Assembly (NCBI GenBank): GCA_024362935.1
Contig: JANCRA010000025.1
Span: forward strand, 9,016,936-9,080,935
Length of the DNA stretch: 64,000 bases
DNA from: Setophaga petechia
Taxonomy: Eukaryota; Chordata; Aves; Passeriformes; Parulidae
Reading direction: 5' to 3'
Both the position numbers and the translations under genes were made by a program. The notes under the pieces were generated by a model. That model saw nothing but the letters and a program-made list of their open reading frames with translations, had not been told where the DNA came from and made no database searches. Positions 50,108-63,363 of this stretch are shown here, one piece after another. Each line of letters opens with the position of its first letter. Position 1 is the stretch's first letter.

Positions 50108-52865
50108 TGCTGTTACATGATTATGCAAACATCAGCCCAGCAAAAATAAAGGAAAATAGCACGGGTACTGTCAGAGAAATCCTGGGATGTCTGATATGAT
50201 TTCAGCAGGAGAGTTTTATTTCACTGTGTTTCTCAGTGAGCTGCCAAGTGTTAGCAATAAGAAAAGTTCCCCAAACTATTGAAGTTCAAGGCATAGTTAC
50301 CTAAACATTACATGGAAAGATTTTGGAGGAATTATTGCAAGAAAAAAAACCCTCAAAAACAAAAAGGTGTAAAATTGCATGAAAAATATTTGCATAGAAA
50401 AGCTGGAGACAGAAGTCAGCTATTTCTGGTTATGATTCAAAGATGCCAAATATTTCACCTGAGGTGCAGAATGGACCCATTAAGGGCAGTAACACTGCAA
50501 GTTTCACTCATAAGCTTATCCCTGCTGGATTTTATGGCTTTTCCTCTTAAACCCCTTACAGCTCCCAGCTGATGCCTTCCAGAAGGACTAAGTACCACTA
50601 CTCTCAACTCTGTTTCTAAGAGTCCTCACCAGGAAAGAGCTCAGCATCTGCCCCATGGTGGCTGCGGAGTTCCTGACCCCCTGGATCCTGGGCCCCCAAA
50701 TCACAGCCATCCTTGTCCCTGCTGCTAAGGAGGGACCTCAGCCATGAGCAGGAGGGACCTCTGCCCTTGCTAGAGCAGGTTCCCCTGTGCTTGCAGCAGT
50801 GGGGATCATGGCACTGCTTGCTACCTCCAACCAGCTGGAGCATTTTCCGAGGTTTCTTCCCCCAAAAATGGATTCTGATGCTCCTTTTAGGGGAGTTCTT
50901 TCTTAGCTGTGCCACTTGGATAAACAATAGGCAGAGATGGAGAAGCCAGTTTTACAACAATTATATAATTTGCTGATCCCATTCTAAACTGTTTGTAAAG
51001 TGAAGACTTTGCTGACCAGATATTGTTGTTTGACCTTGTGTACAACTAACTAGTTATTATGGCCTGCAAAAGCAGGAAAGCTCTGTGTCCAGAATCTCTA
51101 AACCTTGTTAAAATGGCCATTTGGGACACTGTCACTCTAATTAAAACAGAACTCATTGCTGCTAAATGACAATACTAGAGCTCATATAATTTAGGCAGAT
51201 CGTTGCTGAGTTTGGAGCCTCTGGCTGACCTCTGTGTGTATCCTTCCCTCAATACACCATCCTTGGGAAACTCAGCACTTGCACAGGGTCAGAGATTTGG
51301 CATGGAGAGGGGTGGTTTTCTGTGTCCCAAAGGTGCAGTGGAAGGTCTCTTGGGCCTCCCTGTATAACAGCACTTGCTCAAGGTTGGAGATGTGCTGTGG
51401 GAAGAGGGGTTTGTCTGTATGTGTGCATCTGCATACAGGTAGGGGCAGTGGAAAAGGGGAAATCAAGCCATTCAAAGAGCTCTTCAAAGAGAATTGTGTT
51501 TCTACAAGGTTGGGAAAAAAATCCCTGCACCATTTGCCAGTGTTTGGTGCTGTGGACTAGCTCTGGATTAGGATCCAATGCAAACTGTGGTTGAGCACAC
51601 ATCTTGCTGAGTGATATATGATGTAACTACTCTTTGCAGTCTTTGCAGGTTGGAATTAAACTTTTCCACTATTGACTTCCAATGGGACAAGTATTCCCAA
51701 ACTACATGAGCTTGTAAGAAAAGCCTATTCTTCATCTGTAGAGGTGTCAGAGCATATCTAAGAGAGGAAATGGGCAACATTTTTTGGCTTACCATTCCTG
51801 GATTTTTCCCTCTGTTGAAAATAGTAAAGTTCCTATTGAAAATTAAGGTTATTCAAGGTAATTCAAACATTTCAGGGTAAAAGAAGTCCTGGAGTCCCTA
51901 CTGTGAGCATGGGTGTGGGGACACAGTACCTCTGGACATGCCCCAGTGGAGGTGGTACCCTGTTGTGGGAGACAGCACCTACCTCAGCCATACACTGCCA
52001 GATTACACAGAGGGACAGAGATACAGCACAGTCACCACAGACTACCTTTATTTTCAGTTCCATGGAAGCTCATTTGACCTCATCTCTATTTTTCTAAAGT
52101 ACTTTTGCTCTTGTACCTCTAAAGTAACTTAATCCAGTTATTTTTAATTAGTCTAATCTTAAAAGAACTAAAAACCAGTTTTGGTTTGAATACCTGACAG
52201 ATTTGCTTTAAAGATGTTCTTTGCTCTTCTGAACTGTCTTTTCTCCCCACTTCCCCTGCTTTAAGAAAAAGCTTCCATTGACTGGTCAGACACAGAAATG
52301 TTTCTGAAAGGCAAGCAGCTAGACTTCTGGGAAAGGGAATGATATATTCAGAAACTTCCTAGAAATGACAAAAAGCTATATGAGGGTGCCAAAACTCTGA
52401 CCGCTTACAAGAACTCTTTTACATACAGAAGCAAGAAGGACAAAAAACAAAGAAAATAGAAGATGTAAAGAGGGCAAGGAAATGAATTCCTCAAGTATTA
52501 AATGTCTAGAGACAGAGTATTGCTAATTTAGTGCAAGTGATTTCCCCTGCTCACCAGGAATGCAATAGAAACAAAAATCAAAGTGTAACTCTGCTCAATA
52601 TACATTGTCCCTGCTTGGTGCTGCAAAGTACATTTCATTACAAGCCAAAAAGAAAAGCCCTCACTGATGCTTGCTCAAATGTCTCAATTTCTGGATTAAG
52701 CTGTCCCATTGTTTTGAAGCATAGTTATGGTTTAGAGATCAATGGGACATAGACTATCCTAATCTACTATGAACAGCCCATAGCAGAGAAGGGATACTCT
52801 GCACTAGAGAGCCATCTAAGTCTTCTAATTACTTTGGCTACTGATAGATTGGCTCTTACCCCCTT
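46241..52865. other. Gene-free interval, 46.2-52.9 kb
   Basis: No gene is recognisable. Open frames up to 151 codons (minus strand 48708-49163) look like chance. A direct repeat ATACAGTATAGG occurs twice near 46822-46846. The ATT microsatellite at 50064-50108 is listed separately. GC is higher around 50640-50830 but CpG is low. Confidence 0.6.
50064..50108 (+). repeat. (ATT)n microsatellite
   Basis: About 32 bases of uninterrupted ATT units (50064-50095) followed by interrupted ATC/ATT units to about 50108. It is the longest pure trinucleotide array in the window and probably polymorphic. Confidence 0.95.
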
Positions 52866-52869
52866 GAAT

Positions 52870-53060
52870 TCCTTTGTCACTGAGGAGTTAAAATTCATGA
52901 GCGTCCATGCTGCTGAATGCTTCCCCCAGTGCTGCTATTTTCTGCGCCAAGCATCGCCGCAAAGAGTCGAAGGTCTGTCAGGCCATCTGTTACATAATAG
53001 TCAACAATCTCCAAAATCTGGGGAAACTGAGATGGAGAGAGCAAAGATGATGAAGGGTTT
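52870..53060. promoter_or_regulatory. Candidate conserved non-coding element
   Basis: Non-repetitive sequence with five CpGs clustered between 52900 and 52970 (GAGCGTCC, TGCGCC, ATCGCCGC, GTCGAA). A 3' flank rich in GGGA/GGCAGG lies at 53090-53120. The basis is composition only. Confidence 0.25.
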
Positions 53061-54439
53061 AAAAAGAACAGATTGCCGCCTTGCTTGGAAGGGAGGGAGG
53101 GAGGCAGGGGGAAGGGGGAAAAGCTGGATAAAAAGCCCTGATGGAAGCAGAGACAAACCCGATTAGCACAGCCAGCAAAACAATCCCCCCAAAATATTAA
53201 TGCTTTCTCCAAAGAAGTTGACAAGGACACCAGATTGGTGGGCAAAAAAATGCTTTAGGGCAGGAAAGCTGAAGGAGGCCACAAAAAATTACAGCTGTAA
53301 TTTAGGCATTGCTGCACACAAGTAGACAGTGAAGACAATTTAAGAACATCCTCAAAATCAGTAAAGCAGACCACCGCTAATATTTTTTGTCTCCGTTATA
53401 CAGAACACTGTTATTGTTCTACACGGAAGTAAGTGTAATATTCTCATTCCACTCTTTTCCTTTTCTCCTTTCCCCCTCCCTTTGCAAAGGAGGTGTTTGC
53501 TGATTTTAAGGCAACAGAATGGGGATGACTTGCAAGTAGGGCTCAACCACCTCATATTTGTCTTGCTTTGTGTCCACATTTTAAAAAAGATGGATTATAT
53601 CAGGTGCAAAATCTTCTCAGGAGACATAATGTCTATTGAACTGCCTCTGCAGCCACTGAAATTGTACCAGCAGTAACGCTGGTTGGGTGAGCCACCTAGC
53701 TGCATTTAAACTCTCCTAACATGAGCTGACTTTTAGTCTGCTCTCTCCAGTTCTTATCTTGCTGCCCTGGCTAAAAGCTTGCAGAGCTTTCTCTACCAGC
53801 AATAACCATAATGCTGGTATTTTCTTGATTTTCTTTTCATATGGGAATGTGACAGACTAAGGACACTGAAGGTCTCAGCACCAGACTCCTTGGAGTTTCC
53901 TCCAAATGGATGTCCCTTCTACATCAAGTTACAAATTTTACCCCGAGACTCTCTTGACATGAAAAACCATTGAGAATCAGAAGTTTCATGGAGTTTTGGG
54001 AAATCATTTCTGCTTGAAGAGAAATGGGAAGCAACAAGTAGCTTTTAGGTTTTGGTTCTGTCAACCCTCTGCTTTTCAGGGACTAGTTCCTGCCCACAGG
54101 ACTCAGAAGCCTCTCACAACATATGATCTTCATTCCGGTAAAGTTCAGGTGCTTCAGAGCATTTTCTCAGACCACACTAAAGTTTTATGTGCTCCCTTGC
54201 TCAAGCACTTTGCTTTATTATCCCTTTGAGCAAATAATTTTTAAACTACAACAGAAAACACATGGCAATTGAGGAAGGGAGAGAAAAGGGATATTTTCTG
54301 AATGCACATATACAAACAACTAAAGATGGGATAACTTTGCTGGCTAACTTTTTCTATGACAGTAAACACTCCCAAAGCAAACACATCATAATGGAAGCAA
54401 TTAAAACCTGTGTTCATTCACTCATTGTTGTTACTACAG
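53061..54439. other. Gene-free interval, 53.1-54.4 kb
   Basis: No gene, repeat or clear motif cluster is recognised beyond a purine-rich stretch at about 53088-53122. Short open frames lack any resemblance to known proteins. Confidence 0.55.
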
Positions 54440-54720
54440 GTTAAGGTGGCTCATTAATGCATATTCAAGTGGATGGTGTAATGCATCCCTCCTAGCTGTA
54501 TTAATGGATCATGTAAGATAATGCTGACTGATGGAAAAGATGAACTTTTATAGGTCTGATAAAAATAAACAATAAATGCAGGCAGTGCTGAACTGGATTA
54601 CCATAGTGCCACATGAGTTGTGTAATGATGTTAGCACTGGCGTCTGCCTTAGAGCTGATGCTTCAGAATACTAACATTGAGCCACTCGATACGTGTTTGA
54701 TGTCTAAACAAGTCACATCC
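54440..54720. promoter_or_regulatory. Candidate conserved non-coding element with POU/homeodomain-like motifs
   Basis: TAATGCAT occurs twice (54455-54462 and 54479-54486); the first overlaps ATGCATAT at 54457-54464, an octamer-like POU site. ATAAACA at 54565-54571 fits a forkhead core, and GATAATG and GTAATGATG words follow. No simple repeats interrupt it. Confidence 0.35.
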
Positions 54721-57700
54721 TTTGCTGAGAGGAACAAATTGTGATGGAGACTGGCTGTGGGGCTTCAAGTTTCAGATAAAAATCTGTCCAGAAGAATCCC
54801 ATACAAATAATTCTCCAAAAGACTTTCTACTTTTAATCATATGAAATATGTGGTCGGACTTTTTACTTATTTAGTTGTTTGGTTTTTTTTTTTAAACATC
54901 TAAATAACTTGGTCCCTGCTCTAGTGCTAAAGCCTTGTCTAACATTTCGTGCTGGGAATGCAAAGCAGGGCACCAAGTACAGTAGTACAAATAACACTTT
55001 ATTTACAGTTTCATGGCTTTGAGATTTCCTGTCTCCATAATCACTTCCTACTAATTTCCTTCTGTTTTGTTTGAAATGGTAGTCTTTTCAAAGAAAGTGC
55101 CCAAAGAAACAACGCCTTTGTAAGGTTTGGATTAAATCAGGGAGGTTTTTATACTTCTTTTTCTGTATTTCCCAGTACCGTTTCTCTGCATTAACAGAGT
55201 TTGTGCTGTATGTCTGGATGGCTCAAACAGGATCGTGATAAGAGAACTGCAAAAAGGCCAGCACTGAAGGGCCAAAGTCTCAGCTGGAGGAAGCTGGCAC
55301 AGCTCCACTGATGTGCATCAGCTACAAGCCAGCATCATTTGAAGAGCCAAATAAATGTTTAAATGCTGGACATGAAAAACTTCCAAGCACTACCATGACA
55401 CTTGGAAAATTTCCTAATACTTGAGCACATACAAAACATTAAGATAAAATCAAACATTGTTGTGTTGTAGGAAGTAAATAAATGCAACTACCACAGAAGC
55501 AGAGTTTCTATACAGGGAGACTTGCTCAATCTCAAATTAAATCCACAGAGTATTTGACATATTTTTATCTTGTCTAGTGGTTTGAGTTGCCTAATGAGCA
55601 ACATCTCCTACAGCTATATTTAGACTCCTCTACATTATGCCAAGTTGGCTGACCAAAATGGGACAGATCCCAAATCCTCTGCCACTTTTCAAAATGAAGC
55701 TAACAATTGAAAGAAGAAAAAAATCTGTGCAAAGAATTACATTGAGTAGCATGAGTAGACTGTACACTTAGCATTATCTTCTTGTTCTATCCCAACTACC
55801 TGGTCAAAAATGAAGGCATACACCCCATTTCCACTGCTGACCTCTGACCTTCCCCTTCCTTCAGAGCTCTGATTTCTCTGCAGGCCTTTCAGACCTTGAA
55901 CACTTCTCTTATTTCCAAAAATGGATGGAAATGATCGTGTGCTATTTAATTTATTAGTGGGTTATGCATAGAATTGTTTAATAAAAAAATACCTCCCACA
56001 TGTGCCAGCGCTGCTGTTGAGGCTGCTTTCCTTTATGTAAGTGGAGTGTTGATCAACCAAATATCACGACAAACAATGAAGATATGGATACTGGAAATGT
56101 TTGCCACCCTTCTCACACTTTTCCAGGCATGGATCTGTTGACTTTACTTGCACTGTAAGTCAATAAAGAGGCAACTTCTTTCAAGGCCGTCAAAACTTTC
56201 TAGGGGTTCAAGTACCCATCTCATCAGCATCCTCCTGTAAGAACACTCACAATATTAGTTTTCAGAAAATTAGACAGTTTCCTCTGGGCAGAACTCCAGT
56301 GTCTCAGACTGTGGCTTTTACAATGTGTAGTTAAGCTCTGCTTTCATTTTTCAAGTTGAGGAAAACCCTCAAAACCTCTTACTCTTTCCCTTCACTGAAC
56401 ACAAAAGCACAGTAGTTTAGCTTCTTTTGGCTCCACACCACCTTCTTCACCAATTAGTCATTTATTAGTACACAATACAACAGTAGTAGTAGTAGTAGTA
56501 GAATAAGTTTAAAAATTTAAAAAATTATGAATACACAGAAATTCTGAATGAAAGGAGGGATTTTACATCTGTCTATGGCTTTCCATTATACTGAGCTAAA
56601 ATACACTACAGCCTTTCTACAGAGATACTAATATTCATTATTTTTCTCAGTGAGATGGGACACCAGATATTTACTGCACAATCTATATGGCTTTATCATT
56701 TTCTGGAGGGGACATAGAGACAGAGAAGAAAAGATTTGAACAGGCAAGAATTGATGTGATTTACAGCTTCTTTTACACAAACCTACCTTTTTTTCTTAGA
56801 AGTCATTCACATACAAGACTATTACTATTTTTCTTTTTCTTTTTTTTCAACCCAGTCTCTCATGCAGCTTCACTGCTTACCTGGCTAATTATAAGGACCA
56901 GCCATCTTTTGGCTGGAAAAGTGCTTACCATAATCTATAGCACATTTTCTAGATTTGAAAGATCCAAGTCACATGGGAGATGATGGTCATGTCTGCATCA
57001 TAAATTGGAGGCCAGTGCAGAGATTTCACAGCTGATGGGGCCCTGAGCAGCAGTACCCACATGTTTCAGTGCTCCACAGTCTACAACAGCTAGCATGGAT
57101 TTTGGAACAGCTTATCCACAGTCAGGGCAGTGCTGCTGCTGAATCCACACTCATCATCCTCCACAGAGCATCTTCTAACACAGCTGGTGAGTGCCTGCTT
57201 TGCCTCACACCCAGATGGGCTGGCTCCCTCTAGACCATAGATCCCTACACACCCACTTTGAGGTTTACATGGATTAAGGTAAGTAAATGAGATCCATGGA
57301 GAAAACCTGGTCATATTCTCCTATTACACTTGAAGATTTATCAGTATTGTCAGACTGGCCTACTGAAAATATATATTCCTGAAAGGATCATTATAAAATA
57401 TTCCCTCTTCGGATGCAACACTCCATGTAGGACAGGGTGTAGGATTGTGAGCTCTCTTAAAAGTCTGTATTCAATCTTCTGTTTACTGTCTCCAGGAGTT
57501 AAAGCAGAAGCGAGATCAATTCTTTCTCATTGCAGTGATAGACAAGAAGACTTTTCTGGAGAAGAGCTTAAATAGTGGCAGGACTGATCTCTTAGAGACA
57601 TTTATCAGCCTCTGATGATGCCTAGAACCTCCAAAAATAATTAGTGATGGCAATTAAAAAAACCCAAACACTACTTACTCCATGCTAAAGTAGGTCTGGT

Positions 57701-60700
57701 TACAACCCAGGAATGTCTTTTCTAGGAAAAGGACATAAAAACTGAAGTTGTAATGCAGACATTGGGCAAAAAGAGAATAGTTTGTGTCTTATGGGGAGAG
57801 AGAGCAAATATGGAGGCATTCCCTACTTCTTTTAACCACAAAGTTGTGGATTCCCTCCCCTGCCCTCAAATTCACCAGCTACACTGGTTTGTACTTGCAG
57901 GTCCATCAAGATGATAATGATATATGAATAGCACATATAGAAATGACACATAGAAAGGAAGAATCAAGTGAAAAAGCAACATCAAGCATAATCTGAAACT
58001 TGACCATCCTACTTCAATCAACTTTATACCTCAAGTAAGGGTGAGAGCTTAGCCAAGCTCTTTAAATGTGTCTTTGATCTGTTCAGATGCTCAAGACAGA
58101 GTCCAAGACCAAAAACCTGGCACCTAGGGGAGCTTTTGTCAAGAGAAAGGTGCTCTTCAGGTCCCCACTGAATGAGGAAAGGGGCAGAAGCTGTGTGGGA
58201 GGTGTTCTCCAGCTGTGGAGAGATGCAAACACTTTGCTGCTGTCCTAATATTTCACACCCCAGACCAGGCCACGAGACAAACAACCCGGGTGTTGTTTCA
58301 ACAGTCTCATTTGACATGGTCTAACACCACAAGAAGTGAAAGAAAACCTTAGCACCCCTCCCACCCCCCTCCTTGGGCCAATTGAGCTGTCACTGTCTGC
58401 ACAGAAAGTGATTGTTCAGTTGAAAACACATTTTGGCCTGATGCAAACGGAACAGTCTTGAAAAGTGGAGTTTCCTTTTGTGCCTCCCCTCCAAGGGGAG
58501 TGAAAGGCAGCAAGAAGAGAGGCAGGAGGGAGGGAGGTGACCACGGTGCACCATCAGCACTCCATGCTGCCTGCTCTGCAGCCCCAAAGGCAGCCTGTAG
58601 CCTTGTGAAGGGGTGAACAGCCTTGTTCAGGCAGTGACAGATATTTTCATGGGGAAATGTTCAGAGGGAGCTGGAAGAAAGTGTTGGGGTGATGGAATTT
58701 CAAAACCAGAACTTTGCTGAGTAGCAGGTTGCAACCTTTGGTTAAAGTTTGTCTTGCAGAGTTTGGTAGCTTAGCAACAAGGAGTTTTTAGTTTGTTTTG
58801 TACAAACAGAAGAAGGAGCATCAGGCATGTCAGAGTACAGATGTGTCAAGGCATCAGAGGAGAATCACTGGGGAACAGTGACTTGCAGCAGGGATGAGCA
58901 GGGATACCCATCCCCAGCAACAAGGGACTCTTCTTCACACATGAGAATGGATTGTCAGGACATAGAAAGGATCTTCAAGGTCCCATCCAGAGAAAAGTCA
59001 CTCCCATTGAATTTTACTTTTATATGCCAAGAGTCTATTTTCAGTTTTAAAGGTGACCATAAAGTAAATGTTACAGAGTTGACTTCCTATTTTGAACAGT
59101 ATCTCTGACTACTAAAGCTCGCTTGAATTTGGGTGCAATATAATGTAATATATGAGGGGGGAAAAAAAAAAGGCAAGTCATAAATGCAAGTAGCTAATAG
59201 CTGTTCCGCCATCAAGCAAACTGAGAATTTATATATTTGGAGTTCTGTAGGCTAACTGGACTATTGATCTCTGCTCCCATTCAGCATTTTTCCAGCAGCA
59301 GTTTTCGCTTTTAGCTCAGTACTGAAAATCAGCAGTGAAAAAGCTGTCACATCACCACATCACATCCTTCATCCACTCCCTGGAGAACCTGCATGCACAG
59401 CCAGTAATCTCTTTCTGTTCAAGTCAATAGATATTTTGATGGCTAATACCAGCACATTTCACAAATTCTCACCAGAGAAAGTACAGATGGAGAAAGGAAA
59501 AGATTTCTTAATTATTCACAGGTAATAATTTCAGGTTCTCACTAAATATTTATACCCCTACCCTCCACTAATGAATTCATTATGTAATAAGAATTTAGCA
59601 ACGGCAGAAAACACAGGTTACACAGCCAGTCTGATGCACAGCTCTGATGCACAGCATAAGTGACCCTCTGCTCCAGTAAGTTTTCACCTTAAAAAGGTGA
59701 GAAGCCAAATTTCTCCAGAGCTTTCCATTAAGCAGAACTAAAGGCAAGTAATGCAGGAGCACCCTACATCAGCAGGTGCCTGGAGGTCCACTCAGTGTCC
59801 CCACTGCCTGCCCTCCATGAACCTGCCAGACATGCAGAGAACAAGGCAGGGCTCCAAAGAAGAGGGGAGCTTTCACCATTAACACAAGGACATTTCTCTT
59901 AGATGCTTTGAGAGAAGCAAACTGTGCAGAAATGCCCTCTGCAGCCAGACAAATTTGTGCAAACAGCCCTCAGACCACAGGTTGACACAGGTCTTACTGA
60001 CACTGGCAGCACCTCAGGGTCATTTGCACACAGATGGCCTGGGCCTGGCAGCACATTAAGGACTGAGGCTTTTGTTACACTCTGCCACAAAGATCTGGTT
60101 TTTTTGGAAGTGTGCTTGAGCAAGGTCAGATATCTATGTGGAAATGGATGGAAACGAGGGACTAGAAAATGTGCTTCCTCCTTCCTATATACTCACTAAA
60201 CCACCTTTCACTGTCTTGGAAAATACTGCTTTTTCTGCTAAACATTGTGGAAAGAGAGTAAAGTGGACTTAGGACACCACTAGGATCAGCTTGCCAACTC
60301 CTAACATTTAAACATCTTGAAATGGAGTGTTCTGTTCTAAAACTCTGCTGAGCATGTTCTTGGTTGGTAGTGCTGGGGGGCAGGAGAAGGTGAAGTGTTG
60401 ATGTTTTTTCTCTCTCTTTCTTTTAGACACACACACAAATACACATCTTTCACAATTTAAGTGATGTGCAACAACACTAATTTTGTCAGGTTGCACAAAC
60501 ATTTATCCTAAGAAAACAAGTATTTCTACTATTTGCATGAGCTCCCAATAAACAGAGGGTTCCAGCAGACCTACAGTGGCAGCTTACCTGAAAAAAATTT
60601 CATTGTCCAACTTCATCTTACCCAAAGCTTCCAAAGGATCATAAACATGAAAGCAAATATTCAAACCTTAAGAATTCCATTGGATTTTACACTTCCAACC

Positions 60701-61620
60701 TGCCAGATGAAAATTTTCCATAGCAATGATCCATGCCATCAACAACTGAAAGTTTAGGACTAACCTTGTTTTCTTGAAAGCAAAACTTGTTTTCTTATAC
60801 CCATCTGTGATTGTTTTGCAGAATTACAGAAGGTAATTCTTCTACAGAAGGTAATCACTTCTAGAGCTGGGCCAAACACCTTCATTATGCAAAGCACAAT
60901 CCAATAAAGCATCCCCACCATGATGCAAGAGAAAGAACTCTCACTAATCAGCACACATTCTGAAAAATACAGCCCAAATGACACAAATCAAAATCTAAAT
61001 GCAATTCCAGACTCAATATTCTAAACTGAAAGTGACTCCTACAATTATAACTATATTATAACTATAACTATCCATATTTAAAATGATAGGTTGAGTAAGC
61101 AAGACAAAAGAAGGACATGGAATGAAATAGAAACAGAAGAAGGACCTCTGAGTCATAGTAAGTCACAGATTTGTCAAACTCAGTAATATTCACAGGATGA
61201 AAGAATCATTCCTCTTCCTGACCAGAAGCACTAAGCTCAGGTGAGCAAATACCTAGCAGGAGAAGCAGTTGTTCAATTCGCAAAAGTTTAAAAAAGAGAA
61301 GAATCAGAGTCTCTCATAGAATTGGACGGTAGGGAGGACTGGAGGGGCAAAGTTCAGCTCAATGTCCAAAGGCTCCTAATTCAGGATTAAGAACCGGATT
61401 TTCTGCAGTTAGACAGGAATGTGACAAACGACAGAAGCGACGGAAGTTCATGTGAGATTGATCAAGCAAGAGAGAAATTTGAGATAGAATTATGATGCAG
61501 ATATGAGAAATGTGATGTAAGGTCTGTTGAGGAGATTTCCAGTAGAGAATTACCAGTAAGTAGCAGTGGAAGGACTGTTTTTGTGCTGGTGGCAGGAGGT
61601 CTACTTGCCTCCTTCCATAC
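54721..61620. other. Gene-free interval, 54.7-61.6 kb
   Basis: No gene is recognisable. An (AGT)n microsatellite of about seven units lies at 56482-56501. A near-perfect hairpin sits at 59681-59703 (10-bp arms, one mismatch, 3-A loop). ACAGAAGGTAAT is directly repeated at 60826-60837 and 60844-60855. ATAACTA words are clustered near 61046-61071. Confidence 0.6.
56482..56501 (+). repeat. (AGT)n microsatellite
   Basis: About seven AGT units in a row, flanked by AT-rich sequence. Confidence 0.85.
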
Positions 61621-61629
61621 TGCCAGAGA

Positions 61630-61990
61630 GCCCTCTCTGATCACCCCAAAAGGCTCTGCTGCTGCTCCCCTGCTCCTGGGCTGAGCTGCAGGGTCAGCCC
61701 TGACGTGTCACTGCTGGCCAGCCTGGCTGACTGGACAGCATGGAGCCTCACTGGGGCCTGGAGCAGGAGCCTGGGAGCTGTGTTTGAGCTCCTGAGCTGT
61801 GTTTGAGCTCCCACACTTGCCCTTGGACCCCACATGAGCAACATTGCTGACCCTGACCTGTGGTCTGACTTCTTGGCTTGACCTCAGACCGGCCTCATTG
61901 CTATGGGTGTGTCTAGAGCCACTGGGCTGCATTTGACCCTGGTGGCTGCCACTGGATGTGCCCTGCTCTCATCTCTTCAGCACTGAGGGG
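61630..61990. other. Low-complexity CTGACC/CTGG-rich segment, possible solo-LTR remnant
   Basis: The segment is abruptly richer in GC than its flanks and is built from repeated words such as GCTGACC, TGACCTG, TTGACCTCAGACC and GCCTCATTGCTATGG. This phrase pattern recalls the LTRs of avian endogenous retroviruses, but I cannot place it in a named family. I could not find convincing TG...CA ends, a target-site duplication, a poly(A) signal inside it or any internal retroviral sequence. It may equally be a degenerate minisatellite. Confidence 0.25.
61775..61812 (+). repeat. 19-bp tandem duplication
   Basis: GAGCTGTGTTTGAGCTCCT (61775-61793) is followed directly by the same 19-mer ending in C (61794-61812). 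There is one mismatch, in the last base. Confidence 0.95.
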
Positions 61991-62890
61991 CTGGGAGCCC
62001 CTGCCCTGCCTCATCCTTGATCCCCAGCTCTCCTGCCCTTGCTGTGCCCAGATGCAGGAGGAGAGAATCAACCTGGAGCAGCTTCAGGGGGATGAGAGGA
62101 GCACAAGGGAGACTGACAGGGTCTGCTTTGGTCAGCCTGGCAAAACCACAGCTGAGCTGGACCACAACCGCCTCACTAAATATCTCTAAGGTAAGCAGGC
62201 AGAAAAAGGAACAAGCTAAAAAAACTGGCAGTGTTAGCATGAAAAAAAAAAGTCTTTTGGAAAATAGACACAGATTTCTTACACCAAAGCAGCCTACATC
62301 TTGAAAGGCCTGCTAAGAGTCAGTGCAGAGGGAACAGGAATGACAGCTTTTAGATGGAGCTTGAGCAGCTCACAGAACAGATGATATGACAGGGAGAGCA
62401 AGGGCCAGATCCAGGCTTTTTTTTGTGCAACAAACACAGCAATGCTCAGCACATCCCTGGGGCTGGCAGCAGGCTGGGAAATGGGGATACCTGAGGAAGC
62501 CAAACTTTTTTTTCTCACTTGTCTTTTCACTGCAACCTTTGTGGCCTGTTCCCCTGCTTCCTTCTCTACACTGCATGTTCCTGGCACTGCAACTCCACCA
62601 CAGCTGGCTAAGGGGAAGGAGTCCCCATTTATCTGTTTGGAAAATTCTCCCTTGTTTTAAGCAATTAATATATATTTTTTTAATATTAGTACTACCATGC
62701 TCATTTTAGGTGTGCCTGATTTTGGTGTTTTATCTGGTGAATACTGAAGTTAATTACAGTCAGTGTGCTTACTGTAATGGAACCTTTTCTTTGCACTCTT
62801 CTCTCACAGTGAGCTAAAAAGAAAGCCTGAGCCCATATATGAAATCCTCATTCAAATACTGCATTCAGTCAAGCAGTTTAAAATTGCTTT

Positions 62891-62925
62891 GAGGGAGGGA
62901 GGGAGGGAGGAGAGAGGGAGGAGGC
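62891..62925 (+). repeat. (GGGA)n microsatellite / purine tract
   Basis: Five GAGG/GGGA units in a row followed by degenerate GGAGAGAGGGAGGAGG. All-purine on the plus strand. Confidence 0.9.
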
Positions 62926-63323
62926 TTGGGGGGAGTGTGGTCCTGTACTTGGTGACTGCTGCAAGCTGGAACAGCACAGAGAAGGAAGGGCCTGTTTTTT
63001 GATATTCATAGCAGGCAATTTAATTTAAGGCTGGTGTGTTGCTGGTTGGAAATATGCATTAGATACCCAGATGCAAGAGAAATGGGTACAGAAAATGGCA
63101 AAATAAATACAGGATATTGGCTCATCTATGCAGAGCGCTGATTTCCTAAACCTGGCACATTGGGGATTCACTGCCTGCCCTGATTTTGTGTGTCACTGAT
63201 TTGGCTAGGATCTAAACACAGAGCTTCACAGTCACTGAACCACCGTCCCAGACCCAGCCAAGGCTGAGCACAAAGCAGGCCTGAACAAACCAGCAGGCAG
63301 ACTACAAAGGGAGAGTGATTGTT

Positions 63324-63363
63324 CTGCTTAGCAGCAGCACTGCTTCTGCTATGCTTAGCATAG
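63324..63363. repeat. Two palindromes sharing the core TGCTTAGCA
   Basis: CTGCTTAGCAG (63324-63334) and CTATGCTTAGCATAG (63349-63363) are both perfect palindromes about a central T. The shared 9-mer starts are 27 bases apart. The half-site TGC resembles part of a MAF recognition element, but the full consensus is not met. Confidence 0.85.

Noticed and set aside
58960..58995. CR1-like 'gatcttcaaggtcccatcca'
   Set aside because: The matching block is too short and lacks the neighbouring CR1 blocks.
61310..61370. Possible minus-strand CR1 tail ('tcatagaattgg..ggagg')
   Set aside because: The similarity is limited to a few short words and falls apart on both sides.
62050..62200. Possible coding exon ending at AAG|GTAAG
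   Set aside because: The frame has a stop before the donor and the peptide shows no resemblance to known proteins.
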